A stretch of 32,826 nucleotides of DNA, from assembly GCA_002723195.1 (NCBI GenBank), contig PBNR01000036.1:1-32826 (forward strand). The letters run 5' to 3'. The notes under the pieces are model-generated. The model was not told the origin of the DNA, made no database searches, and saw nothing but the letters and a program-made list of their open reading frames with translations. Numbering within the stretch: the stretch's first letter is position 1; the number at the start of each line of letters is the position of its first letter. The translations under genes were made by a program, and so were the position numbers. Of the stretch, positions 9,353 through 17,122 are shown one piece after another. The DNA is from Gammaproteobacteria bacterium (GTDB lineage: Bacteria; Pseudomonadota; Gammaproteobacteria; Pseudomonadales; Pseudohongiellaceae).

Positions 9353-9416
9353 CTATTACTTAAGACATAAAGCCAAAAACAATAGCGTTTATTAATTTCA
9401 AAAGAGAACATTGCTT

Positions 9417-10031
9417 ATGTTAGTTAACGTAGAGTTTCATTATGATTTTGCCAGCCCGAATTCATACTTTAGTCACCGCATTATTCCAGGCATAGAAGAG
9501 AGAACGGGGGTAAAATTCAAATACGTTCCAATCTTGTTAGGCGGAATATTTAAGGCTACCAACAATAAATCCCCTATGGAGCAATTTGCTGAGGTTAAGA
9601 ATAAGCAAGAATACAATGCCCGAGAAACGGAGCGCTTTATAGACAAACATAACCTTAAAAAGTACACGCGTAACCCCCATTTTCCCGTGAATACATTACA
9701 TATAATGCGTGGCGCTTGTTATGCGCTAGGCAAGAGCTTTGAAGCAAACTACATCGAGACGATGTATCAATGCATGTGGGAACGCGGCCTAAATATGAGT
9801 GATCCAGCAATTATTGAACAAGCACTAAATGAATACGGGTTGCCTGCGGCCGACCTAATTGCTGCAACACAAGAACCAGCTGTCAAACAAATCTTGTTAG
9901 ACAGTTCTACGACATCGGTGGAGAAAGGCAACTTTGGTTCGCCTACGTTCTTTGTAAATGACGAGATATTTTTCGGCAAAGATCGGCTGAGGGATGTTGA
10001 AGAAGAAATTCTTGCTCAACTACGATTCTAA
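9417..10031 (+). CDS. 2-hydroxychromene-2-carboxylate isomerase / kappa-class GST family (DsbA fold)
   Basis: The protein has 204 residues from ATG 9417, which follows AAAGAGA by eight bases; the track's TTG at 9411 adds two residues and has no better site. The N-terminal thioredoxin-like strand reads FHYDFASPNSYFSHR, with Ser13 before Pro as in the catalytic serine of this family, then VPILLGGIFKATNNKSP, typical of HCCA isomerases. GNFGSPTFFVNDEIFFGKDRL near the end holds the cis-Pro glutathione-binding region. Characterised members isomerise 2-hydroxychromene-2-carboxylate using glutathione in naphthalene breakdown; others are general glutathione transferases. The substrate here cannot be told. 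No signal peptide, so cytosolic, unlike the five preceding exported products. Its stop overlaps the convergent gene at 10028 by four bases. Confidence 0.88.
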   Translation: MLVNVEFHYDFASPNSYFSHRIIPGIEERTGVKFKYVPILLGGIFKATNNKSPMEQFAEVKNKQEYNARETERFIDKHNLKKYTRNPHFPVNTLHIMRGACYALGKSFEANYIETMYQCMWERGLNMSDPAIIEQALNEYGLPAADLIAATQEPAVKQILLDSSTTSVEKGNFGSPTFFVNDEIFFGKDRLRDVEEEILAQLRF

Positions 10032-10642
10032 TCCTCTCGATCGAAATAGCGAACTAAAGCAATTGGTTCTCTAAACGAAAGCGGCTGAATTATCATCTCG
10101 ACTCTTAGTCGTTTACCTTCGTTTTCTATTGTATAAATTTCCGTAGAAAAACCACCATCTCGCGGCCTGGCTTCAACAATCAACGCACTTTGCTCGATAT
10201 TCCCCTCTGACCAATCTGACCCTCCGCCCTCGAAAAAGTCATTTGCTGTTGTGCGGCGACGGCGGCCATCGGTATGAAAAACTCTTATGTAATTATCTTC
10301 ATATGTAAACCGGAATTCTGGGTCCTTGAACTCAACCATTAAAACATCGTCATATGAAATTCGATCGTAGAGTTCATGCTCGGGTGGACCTCCTCTATAG
10401 AAATCCTCTTGGCGATTAAAAAAGCCTCGACTTCCTCTCCCACCACCTGCTTCTATAGCCTCTTCTACTTGATCATCAGTGTTATCTGATAATTCATCAT
10501 TAATTACCCACCGACCTATTATTTGCGATCCAATAGCCGTCTGAGCATTGAGCTGTGGAAAACTCAAAGCAACCAAACAGAGCAGGGATAATTGAAACAC
10601 CACAGCGCATTGTCGCTTGGTTGAATGATCTTTAAATCCCAT
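10028..10642 (-). CDS. Exported hypothetical protein
   Basis: I do not recognise a family for this 204-residue protein. A hydrophobic segment (VVFQLSLLCLVALSFP) ending at LNAQTA suggests a signal peptide. The mature part begins IIGRWVINDELSDNTDDQ and contains an acidic stretch, a GGGRGSRG linker, a basic DGRRRRTT segment, and beta-rich sequence to the end (LRVEMIIQPLSFREPIALVRYF), which would suit a small lipocalin-like or beta-barrel fold; this is only an impression. ATG 10642 lies five bases after the stop of the dehalogenase gene, so the two are probably co-transcribed and translationally coupled. Its end overlaps the convergent isomerase gene. Confidence 0.7.
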   Translation of the reverse strand: MGFKDHSTKRQCAVVFQLSLLCLVALSFPQLNAQTAIGSQIIGRWVINDELSDNTDDQVEEAIEAGGGRGSRGFFNRQEDFYRGGPPEHELYDRISYDDVLMVEFKDPEFRFTYEDNYIRVFHTDGRRRRTTANDFFEGGGSDWSEGNIEQSALIVEARPRDGGFSTEIYTIENEGKRLRVEMIIQPLSFREPIALVRYFDRED

Positions 10643-10647
10643 AGAGC

Positions 10648-11529
10648 TTACTTATTGATTTCTTTCCGCCATTCTGCAATAGCCAGCCCAATTTCATCAG
10701 GGGAATCTTCCTGTAAAAAATGATTACCAACTACCGTGATTTCTTTTTGGTTAGGCCACGAACGACAAAACTCTCTCTGTGGCCCTGTAAGGATTGCACC
10801 AGGCTCTGCATTGATAAAAAGCTTAGGTATTTCAGATTGCGAAAGCCATTCGGCATAGCTTTGAACCAATTCAACCACTTCGGCAGGCTCGTCATCGATT
10901 GGAATTTGGCGCGGCCAAGTCAAAGTTGGCCTTCGGTCTTCTCCAGATTTAGTAAAAGGCCTTCTATACACTGCCATTTCTTCTTCGCTCAATTCTCTGA
11001 TTATAGAGCCAGGTAACACCCTTTCAACAAATACATTTTTCTCCAGCACCATATCTTCGCCCGCAGGAGACCTAAACCCCTGAAATACAGCCCTAGCAGC
11101 TTCAGGCCATTCATTCCAGTTAACCGGACGAACAATACCTTCCATATAGGCAATACCCATTACAGAAGTTTTATTGCGATTCGCCCAGTCAAAACCCAAC
11201 GCTGATCCCCAGTCATGAATAACAAACGTTACTTTATCTTCAACCCCTATGAGCTCTAACGCAGCGTCCCAATAATCCCTATGTTCTAAAAAAGTGTAAC
11301 GATCTGGTCCTGAATCTTCTAACTTGTCTGAATCTCCCATACCAATCAGGTCAACGGCTATGCACCGACCCTGGTCAGCAAGGTGCGGCATAATATTACG
11401 CCACAAATAAGAAGAAGTGGGGTTACCATGCTGAAAAACTATAGGGTCACCCTCGCCCAACTCCACATAACTCAGAGTTTTACCATTTACACTTACACTT
11501 TTCTTCGGGTGCTCCTTAGCACTAATCAT
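10648..11529 (-). CDS. Haloalkane dehalogenase, LinB-like (HLD-II type)
   Basis: This is an alpha/beta hydrolase of 293 residues that cleaves carbon-halogen bonds by hydrolysis. The full HLD-II catalytic set is visible: Asn36 ([11 protein letters not shown]), nucleophile Asp106 with halide-binding Trp107 ([11 protein letters not shown]), Glu130 (AYMEG) and His270 ([12 protein letters not shown]). These match LinB positions 38, 108, 109, 132 and 272 with a constant offset of two, and much of the cap ([23 protein letters not shown]) resembles LinB closely. I start at ATG 11529, with GGGG seven bases upstream, rather than the track's 11583, because a good promoter (-35 ending at 11583) would place the transcript start near 11553, inside the longer ORF. 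No signal peptide. The downstream exported hypothetical gene is five bases away. The true substrate is unknown. Confidence 0.95.
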   Translation of the reverse strand: MISAKEHPKKSVSVNGKTLSYVELGEGDPIVFQHGNPTSSYLWRNIMPHLADQGRCIAVDLIGMGDSDKLEDSGPDRYTFLEHRDYWDAALELIGVEDKVTFVIHDWGSALGFDWANRNKTSVMGIAYMEGIVRPVNWNEWPEAARAVFQGFRSPAGEDMVLEKNVFVERVLPGSIIRELSEEEMAVYRRPFTKSGEDRRPTLTWPRQIPIDDEPAEVVELVQSYAEWLSQSEIPKLFINAEPGAILTGPQREFCRSWPNQKEITVVGNHFLQEDSPDEIGLAIAEWRKEINK

Positions 11530-11559
11530 TTGATACCCCAATCGTTTCAAAGGAAATTG

Positions 11560-11588
11560 AGCATAAACTGCAAACTTGCACATTTCAA
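11560..11588 (-). promoter_or_regulatory. Sigma-70 type promoter of the haloalkane dehalogenase
   Basis: On the minus strand TTGAAA (11588-11583), a 17-base spacer and TATGCT (11565-11560) make a good promoter. Transcription would start near 11553, leaving a leader of about 24 bases before ATG 11529. This decides the start codon. Confidence 0.55.
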
Positions 11589-11718
11589 ATGTAAAAATTA
11601 ATTTTAGTGCTCTTTAGAATACGATCCGGATTCAAGAAAAAGGAAAGGTACTTCTCTCGCATGGCAGACTAGAAACACTCATTACAACGAAAGATAACGT
11701 CGCACCACAATTTTACTT

Positions 11719-11732
11719 TTATTGAGGAAGCC
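11719..11732 (+). repeat. 14-bp element shared with 14884-14897 (inverted copy)
   Basis: TTATTGAGGAAGCC occurs here and as its exact reverse complement at 14884-14897. Both copies lie in divergent intergenic spacers upstream of plus-strand genes. It may be a regulator site, but a single 14-base match in a window this size can occur by chance. Confidence 0.2.
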
Positions 11733-11755
11733 TAATTCAAAATTGGCATCGTTAA

Positions 11756-11784
11756 TTGATCATACCCCTACTTATTAGTATGCT
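11756..11784 (+). promoter_or_regulatory. Possible promoter of the acyl-CoA ligase
   Basis: TTGATC, a 17-base spacer and TATGCT would start transcription near 11791, about 44 bases before ATG 11835. The spacer 11530-11834 (305 bases) holds this promoter, that of the dehalogenase and the 14-bp shared element; I see no gene in it. Confidence 0.4.
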
Positions 11785-11834
11785 CCTCTTCCGCACTTAA
11801 TCCAGAGATAAGTAAAAAACGGGGGAAAACTGGA

Positions 11835-13469
11835 ATGACAATGCAACAAACACCTCTTCTGATGTCGCGGATTCTAGGTCGTGGAGCAGTACTGGATCCA
11901 GCAATTGAGGTCGTAACACAGCAGGCCGAAGGCACACATAGACAGACTTTGAAGGAAACGTGGGACCGAGCCAATCAGGTGGCCCATGCATTGAACGCAC
12001 AAGGTATCGAAGTAGGAGACCGTATCGGCAGCTTTATGTGGAATAACTATTACCACTTAGAGCTATACCAAGGTGTTCCTTCGATGGGAGCTGTCCTTCA
12101 CACCTTGAATATCAGGCTTTCGTCGACAGACCTAGAATACATAATTAATCATGCGGGCGATCGCGTAATTTTTGCAGACGAAGATTTACTCCCTTTGTTA
12201 GAACCCTTGTGGGAAAAAATTCCCTGCGTCGAGCTTCTGGTGATCTGCCGCCACGGCGAAGGTGGAGAAAGTTCATTCGAAAATCAAATCGATTATGATG
12301 ATTTTATAAAAGACCAACCAATAGAATTTGATTGGCCAGATATTGACGAAAATTCACCTATGGGTCTTTGTTATACCTCCGGAACAACGGGCAAACCAAA
12401 GGGAGTTATGTATACCAACAGATCAACCTATCTACACACTTTAACAGAATCCCTAACTGACTCGATGGGGCTTTCTTCTTTAGATTCGTTACTAGGTATA
12501 GTGCCAATGTTTCACGCAATGGGCTGGGGACTACCATTTGCAGCTTCCATGCTTGGCTGTAAGCAAGTTATGCCACACCGATTTATGTTACCTGACATCT
12601 TTTTGAAATTAATCGAAGATGAAAAAGTTAGCGTATCTGCGGGGGTACCAACAATTTGGCAAGGAGTAAGAGCTGCTCTCGAAGCAAATCCTGAGAAATA
12701 TGACCTTAGCATATTGAGCAGGATGACCTGCGGCGGTTCTGCACCTCCCGTTGAAATGATGCGTTGGTACTGGGAGAAATACAATGTTGAGATGATCCAA
12801 GGTTGGGGTATGACAGAGACCAATCCACTTGGCACACTATCACGCAAGGTTTCTAAACGCTCGCAGATTGGCATATCTGAGGACAAGCAATTCGAAAATG
12901 TTGCTAAAGCCGGGCTTACTATGCCGGGTCTCGAAATTGAAATCTTTGATGAAGAATGGAACCGCCTACCTCATGATGGCGAGGCTGTCGGTGAGCTTTG
13001 TATTAAAGGTCCGTGGATAGCTTCAGAATACTTTAACGATGACCAACCTGATAAGTTCCACGATGGATGGCTAGTTACGGGAGACGTCGCTAAGATAGAT
13101 TCGGAACAATACATGATCATTTCTGACAGATCAAAAGATCTAATAAAGTCCGGCGGCGAATGGATTTCCTCAGTTGACTTGGAAAACCATATCGTAGCAA
13201 TGCCTGATGTTTCGCAAGCCGCAGTAGTGGCTCAACCCCACCCCAAATGGGACGAGCGTCCAGTAGCTCTAGTGGTAATGAATGAAGGAGCAGAACTGAA
13301 CACTGATGCCGTAACCGAACATTGCAAAAGTATTTTTGCAAAGTGGCAACTGCCAGATGAAGTTATTGCTGCCGATAATATTCCCCTCACTTCAACCGGT
13401 AAGATTGACAAAAAGGCGATTAGGGCAAAACTTGACGAAGAGGGTTATCAATTACCTGATCTGCGGTAA
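11835..13469 (+). CDS. Medium/long-chain fatty acyl-CoA ligase (AMP-forming)
   Basis: This 544-residue enzyme of the adenylate-forming family activates a carboxylic acid to its CoA thioester with ATP. Core motifs in order: the P-loop YTSGTTGKPKG (about 179-189), GWGMTE (about 322-327), LVTGDVA (about 414), the hinge SDRSKDLIKSGGEWIS (about 429-444) and the catalytic lysine region STGKIDKKA (about 523). Length and the N-terminal NQVAHALNAQGIEVGDRIG pattern fit the AlkK-like acyl-CoA synthetases rather than acetyl-CoA synthetases. No signal peptide, so cytosolic. GGGGGA eight bases before ATG 11835 supports that start; ATG 11841 is an alternative. The gene stands alone in orientation but lies close to acyl-CoA dehydrogenase, thiolase and racemase genes, for which it could supply CoA esters. 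The acid it uses is not known. Confidence 0.92.
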   Translation: MTMQQTPLLMSRILGRGAVLDPAIEVVTQQAEGTHRQTLKETWDRANQVAHALNAQGIEVGDRIGSFMWNNYYHLELYQGVPSMGAVLHTLNIRLSSTDLEYIINHAGDRVIFADEDLLPLLEPLWEKIPCVELLVICRHGEGGESSFENQIDYDDFIKDQPIEFDWPDIDENSPMGLCYTSGTTGKPKGVMYTNRSTYLHTLTESLTDSMGLSSLDSLLGIVPMFHAMGWGLPFAASMLGCKQVMPHRFMLPDIFLKLIEDEKVSVSAGVPTIWQGVRAALEANPEKYDLSILSRMTCGGSAPPVEMMRWYWEKYNVEMIQGWGMTETNPLGTLSRKVSKRSQIGISEDKQFENVAKAGLTMPGLEIEIFDEEWNRLPHDGEAVGELCIKGPWIASEYFNDDQPDKFHDGWLVTGDVAKIDSEQYMIISDRSKDLIKSGGEWISSVDLENHIVAMPDVSQAAVVAQPHPKWDERPVALVVMNEGAELNTDAVTEHCKSIFAKWQLPDEVIAADNIPLTSTGKIDKKAIRAKLDEEGYQLPDLR

Positions 13470-13574
13470 TAAATTAACACAAGACCAACTAAGGGCCATT
13501 CTATTGAGCCCCTATGCTTTTTATTCGTTCTATATTTCGAGAGTGGGGGCGTCAGATAAAAAATTATGCCTAAT

Positions 13575-14591
13575 CTACTGTCGGCTGGGATCAGTAGGAG
13601 CATATTCCGCTCCTTCTAAATCAGCACGACGCGCTCCTGCCAGAATGCCAGGCAAAGCATAGTTGCCTTCGTGACAAGCATACTCAAACATTTGCTCGTA
13701 ACTGAGATTCATCGGTAACTCACCACTCCAAGGCTGTGAATAGTTTTCAAGATCAGTAACCGTAAATTGATATAGAATCTTATCCGCCGCTACCCGAGTA
13801 AATCGCTCTACTACTTTCATTTCGGTAGAAGCGTAGAACCGATGGTCCAGTGACGACCGCAAACCCTGTTGAGGGTGAAAATTTGTCGTTTCAACAACTA
13901 ATGTATCGTTTTCGTAATAACCAATAGAATCACCTAGCCAAGAATTCGAAGATGGTTCTTGGAATTCCCCACCGATACGCACGATGCGCGCATCATGAAC
14001 CATCTCTGCCATTAACACTACATAGTCTTGTGTTTGTACAATTTGTGTAAGATTGTTGTAAAGTACAGGAAGCTTCGGTGGCCCTGGTGAAGAACCAAAG
14101 CCTATAACACAACGCTCACCTATCGGCCTAATTTCCGGCCCATCGTAGGTGTTTCTCTGATCCATTGCTGCTTCAAAGTTGGCTCGTCCCAATTCGGTAT
14201 AAGGAAGTCTGCCATCTAAAGGATCAACGATTATAGAAGTTCTGACTCCACCATCAATTAAAGCAAGACGATCTCCTGGATCCATCCAGAAAGTATTATA
14301 ACCTCCAACGTTTTGCCCAGCTGTTGGCGCTTTCCGATCTGGGTTGCTGGGAAGATTACTCGCTTTCATTCCAGCTTGGAATATCGACTCTATCCGCAAT
14401 GCTTCTTCTTCTGAAATAATTAGCTCGCCTCCGAAGCGTTGATCTCGTTCCAAATTTGTTTGCGTAGCAATTGACCAGATCCCCTGTATATCCGGCACAC
14501 CAAATTCGGTCTTTGGTGATATGTATTCAGTTTCAGCAGCCCCAAGAGTTAGAGATACAACCGTTGCGGTCATTGCCACCATAAAGCGCAT
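13575..14591 (-). CDS. Exported protein of unknown function
   Basis: The 338-residue product starts with a short hydrophobic signal (MVAMTATVVSLTLGAAE) after ATG 14591, with AGGGA eight bases upstream. Sequence features are VPDIQGIWSIATQTNLERD, an EEEALRIE helix, FWMDPGDRLALIDGGVRTS and a beta-rich second half (WLGDSIGYYENDTLVVETTNF, VVERFTRVAADKILYQFTVTD). I have seen this pattern (DIQGIWS at the mature start, NDTLVVETTNF, followed by an ERFTR segment) in many uncharacterised secreted proteins of marine Gammaproteobacteria and Acidobacteria, but know no function. The protein contains few cysteines and no lipobox. It is convergent with the acyl-CoA ligase, with about 105 bases between; a weak GGG/CCC hairpin with a T-run there could end either transcript. 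Confidence 0.75.
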   Translation of the reverse strand: MRFMVAMTATVVSLTLGAAETEYISPKTEFGVPDIQGIWSIATQTNLERDQRFGGELIISEEEALRIESIFQAGMKASNLPSNPDRKAPTAGQNVGGYNTFWMDPGDRLALIDGGVRTSIIVDPLDGRLPYTELGRANFEAAMDQRNTYDGPEIRPIGERCVIGFGSSPGPPKLPVLYNNLTQIVQTQDYVVLMAEMVHDARIVRIGGEFQEPSSNSWLGDSIGYYENDTLVVETTNFHPQQGLRSSLDHRFYASTEMKVVERFTRVAADKILYQFTVTDLENYSQPWSGELPMNLSYEQMFEYACHEGNYALPGILAGARRADLEGAEYAPTDPSRQ

Positions 14592-14925
14592 TCTATAAAT
14601 CCCTATAGCACCAAAATAATAATTTCAAAAAATCAGAGCCTGATTATGGCAGCTTAGCTATCATAACGCGATGTTATTAACCTTTTTTCAAGTTTCGATG
14701 TATAAGCGCATTACAGTTTCCGATTCAATCTGCTGACAAAATAAGATTGTCTTTTGACGTAGCTTTGTCCTCCATTTTTCTTAAGTTTAATTCAGTTACG
14801 GCTCAACTATACCAACCAAATCCGGAGACCTAAAATTACTTAGCCAGAATAACTGCACCAAGCTCTATAATTTGCTATAAAAGGGCTTCCTCAATAAGAT
14901 TTAGAAAAAAATAGTCTTAATAAAC
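14592..14925. other. Divergent intergenic spacer, 334 bases
   Basis: No ORF of note lies here. It must hold the promoters of the exported protein at 13575 and the FGE gene. TATAAT at 14866-14871 and TATAAA at 14876-14881 are possible plus-strand -10 boxes but neither has a good -35. ATAAC-GCGAT-GTTAT at 14663-14677 is a short palindrome of unknown meaning. Confidence 0.4.
14884..14897 (-). repeat. Second copy of the 14-bp element
   Basis: The plus strand reads GGCTTCCTCAATAA, the exact reverse complement of 11719-11732. It lies 28 bases before the FGE start codon. Confidence 0.2.
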
Positions 14926-15891
14926 ATGAACAATTTGAAACAGTTCGCGAATAGCTTGGGGTTCATTAGTGTAATTTTATTTATCGATACCCGCATATTA
15001 GTAGAGTCGGTTGAAACTCCAGAAGGAATGGTATGGATAGAGGGCGGATCATTTCTGATGGGTTCTGATCAAGGCCTCCTCGATGAAAGACCTGCGCATA
15101 GAGTAAAGCTGAGCGGATTCTGGATCGACGAACACGAAGTTACCAACACTGATTTCGCCAAATTCATATCCGAAACCCGTTACGAAACTTATTCAGAAAA
15201 AGTAAAAGACTCACTTGTTTTTGAATCTCCTAATCAAGAAGCTTCATTTTCTCTCCCCGCGCTTTCCTGGTGGAAGCTAGTGCCGAACGCCAACTGGCGC
15301 AAACCTGAAGGCGGTCGAGACTCTATCGAGGGCAAAGAGAACCATCCAGTAGTTCACGTGACTTATCAAGACGCCCAGCAATACTGCCACTGGCTTGACA
15401 AAGAGCTACCAACCGAGGCTCAGTTTGAATATGCAGCCCGAGGTGGGTATGAAGGAGAAATTTACAGTTGGGGCTCACAGCCTCGACATAGACATGAAGT
15501 GTTGATCAATTACTGGCAGGGAAGTTTTCCGTACAATAATGAAATCCATGATGGCTATGCTAGCTCAGCCCCGGTCGGCAGTTTTCCCCCAAACAATTAT
15601 GGCCTGTACGACATTACAGGAAATGTTTGGGAATGGGTTTCGGACTGGTATCACCCAAACTACTATTCGAATAGTCCTCTAAGAAACCCTAAAGGTGTAA
15701 CAGAAGCAGAAAGCTTCGACCCAAACGAACCAGCGCTACCCAAACGATCGATACGCGGAGGATCCTTTCTCTGCAGCGAAAATTATTGCAGTGGATTTAG
15801 AGTTAGTGCTCGCATGCCGGCCGAACCTTCATCAAGCACTAACCATACTGGTTTTCGTTGTGTAGCTAATAAAGTTGGCTGGTTTCACTAG
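14926..15891 (+). CDS. Formylglycine-generating enzyme (SUMF1/FGE type) with both active-site cysteines
   Basis: The 321-residue protein opens with a hydrophobic segment (LGFISVILFI) that may export or anchor it, followed by the FGE-sulfatase domain from about residue 35: GMVWIEGGSFLMGSD, RPAHRVKLSGFWIDEHEVTN, LPTEAQFEYAARGG, GLYDITGNVWEWVSDWY, and RGGSFLCSENYCSGFRVSAR. The last motif gives Cys283 and Cys288, five apart, like Cys336/Cys341 of human FGE, which bind copper and oxidise a sulfatase cysteine to formylglycine. Many FGE-like bacterial proteins lack these residues, so this one is likely a true enzyme. The end, SSSTNHTGFRCV, also fits. No sulfatase with CxPxR lies in the window, so its substrate must be encoded elsewhere. 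Confidence 0.88.
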   Translation: MNNLKQFANSLGFISVILFIDTRILVESVETPEGMVWIEGGSFLMGSDQGLLDERPAHRVKLSGFWIDEHEVTNTDFAKFISETRYETYSEKVKDSLVFESPNQEASFSLPALSWWKLVPNANWRKPEGGRDSIEGKENHPVVHVTYQDAQQYCHWLDKELPTEAQFEYAARGGYEGEIYSWGSQPRHRHEVLINYWQGSFPYNNEIHDGYASSAPVGSFPPNNYGLYDITGNVWEWVSDWYHPNYYSNSPLRNPKGVTEAESFDPNEPALPKRSIRGGSFLCSENYCSGFRVSARMPAEPSSSTNHTGFRCVANKVGWFH

Positions 15892-15934
15892 CGCAAAAAT
15901 TCACAATGATGAAGCACTTGAAGGGAAGTATTTA

Positions 15935-17098
15935 CTAAATCTCTCTCGCAATTAACAGCTTCATTATTTCGTTACTACCACCATAAATTTTTTGCACGCG
16001 ACTATCTGCATACATTTTAGCTATTGGATATTCCATCATATAACCGTAGCCACCAAAAAATTGCAGACATTCGTCAACAATTTCACACTGCTTCTGGGTG
16101 GTCCACCACTTCGCCATTGCCGCAGTCGCATCATCCAGCTTTCCTTCTGAAAGCTGCATGGCGCATTGATCAACGAACGTGCGCGCAAGTTTGGCTTCAG
16201 TAAACCTTTCAGCTAGTTTAAATTGTGTATTTTGGAAATCGAGAATGCGCCTACCAAAAGCTTTCCGTTCCTTTACATAATCAGACGTAATTCGCAAAGC
16301 ACTCTCAATCGCCGCACAAGCGCCTGCAGCAATAATAAGACGCTCTTGAGGTAACTGCTCCATTAATTGAATAAAGCCTTTACCTTCGGAATGGCCCAGT
16401 AAATTTTCAACTGGTATTTCTACCTGATCGAAGAACAACTCCGCGGTATCTTGGGCTTTCATACCAAGCTTTTCAAGATTCCTGCCTCGAGTGAAGCCAC
16501 CATCCCCTTCAACACCTTCAGTTTCAACCATAACCAATGAAATGCCTTTTGCTGCTTCGGAAGGATCCGTTTTTGCAACAACACAGATTAAATTTGCAGT
16601 CATACCATTAGTAATGAAGGTTTTTTGACCACTCAATCGATAGTTACCATCTTCCCTTAAAGCAACGGTTTTAACTGCCTGTAAGTCAGATCCAGTTCCC
16701 GGTTCAGACATAGCGATTGCTGAAATAATTTCGCCAGTAGCCATCTTTGGCAACCACCTCTGTTTCTGTTCCTGAGTTCCATATGAATTTATGTAATGAG
16801 CAACAATTCCTGAATGCACGCCGTTGCCAAATCCAGTAACTTGCGCGTACGCCATCTCTTCAACTAGGACCATTTCATGTTTGAAGTTACCACCTCCGCC
16901 ACCCCACTGTGCCGGTATGGAAGCACATAATAAACCTGACTCCCCTGCCTTCAACCAGGCATTTCTGTCCACATAGCCCTGTTTCTCCCATTTCTTGGCA
17001 ACCGGAGCAAATTCTATGGAAATAAACTTACGAACCGCATCACGCATGATGCTTAATTCTTCATCCATCCATGGCGATTCATAGTTGTCTAGTAACAT
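15935..17098 (-). CDS. Acyl-CoA dehydrogenase, long-chain (LCAD) type
   Basis: A 387-residue FAD enzyme that makes the alpha,beta double bond of acyl-CoA esters. Domains run in family order: N-terminal helices to about 120, the flavin-binding middle (ISAIAMSEPGTGSDL, LSGQKTFITNG), and the C-terminal helices. The usual catalytic Glu site is Gly here (KIYGGSNEI, residue 373), but Glu265 in QERLIIAAGACAAIESAL aligns with the catalytic Glu of mammalian LCAD and isovaleryl-CoA dehydrogenase. KERKAFGRRI and the end RVQKIYGGSNEIMKLLIAREI are also LCAD-like. LCAD members accept branched chains, which would suit the racemase nearby. ATG 17098 follows AGAGGGAA by six bases and lies 24 bases after the thiolase gene, so they form one operon. 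Confidence 0.94.
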   Translation of the reverse strand: MLLDNYESPWMDEELSIMRDAVRKFISIEFAPVAKKWEKQGYVDRNAWLKAGESGLLCASIPAQWGGGGGNFKHEMVLVEEMAYAQVTGFGNGVHSGIVAHYINSYGTQEQKQRWLPKMATGEIISAIAMSEPGTGSDLQAVKTVALREDGNYRLSGQKTFITNGMTANLICVVAKTDPSEAAKGISLVMVETEGVEGDGGFTRGRNLEKLGMKAQDTAELFFDQVEIPVENLLGHSEGKGFIQLMEQLPQERLIIAAGACAAIESALRITSDYVKERKAFGRRILDFQNTQFKLAERFTEAKLARTFVDQCAMQLSEGKLDDATAAMAKWWTTQKQCEIVDECLQFFGGYGYMMEYPIAKMYADSRVQKIYGGSNEIMKLLIAREI

Positions 17099-17122
17099 AG
17101 CGTTCCCTCTTTGGTTAGAACT

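Noticed and set aside
13490-13525. Possible terminator between ligase and exported protein genes
   Set aside because: AGGG..CCCT pairs only four bases before a mismatch, with a T-run interrupted by other bases; too weak to list.
14663-14677. ATAAC-GCGAT-GTTAT palindrome before the exported protein gene
   Set aside because: Five-base arms are expected by chance in a 334-base AT-rich spacer; only noted in the spacer entry.
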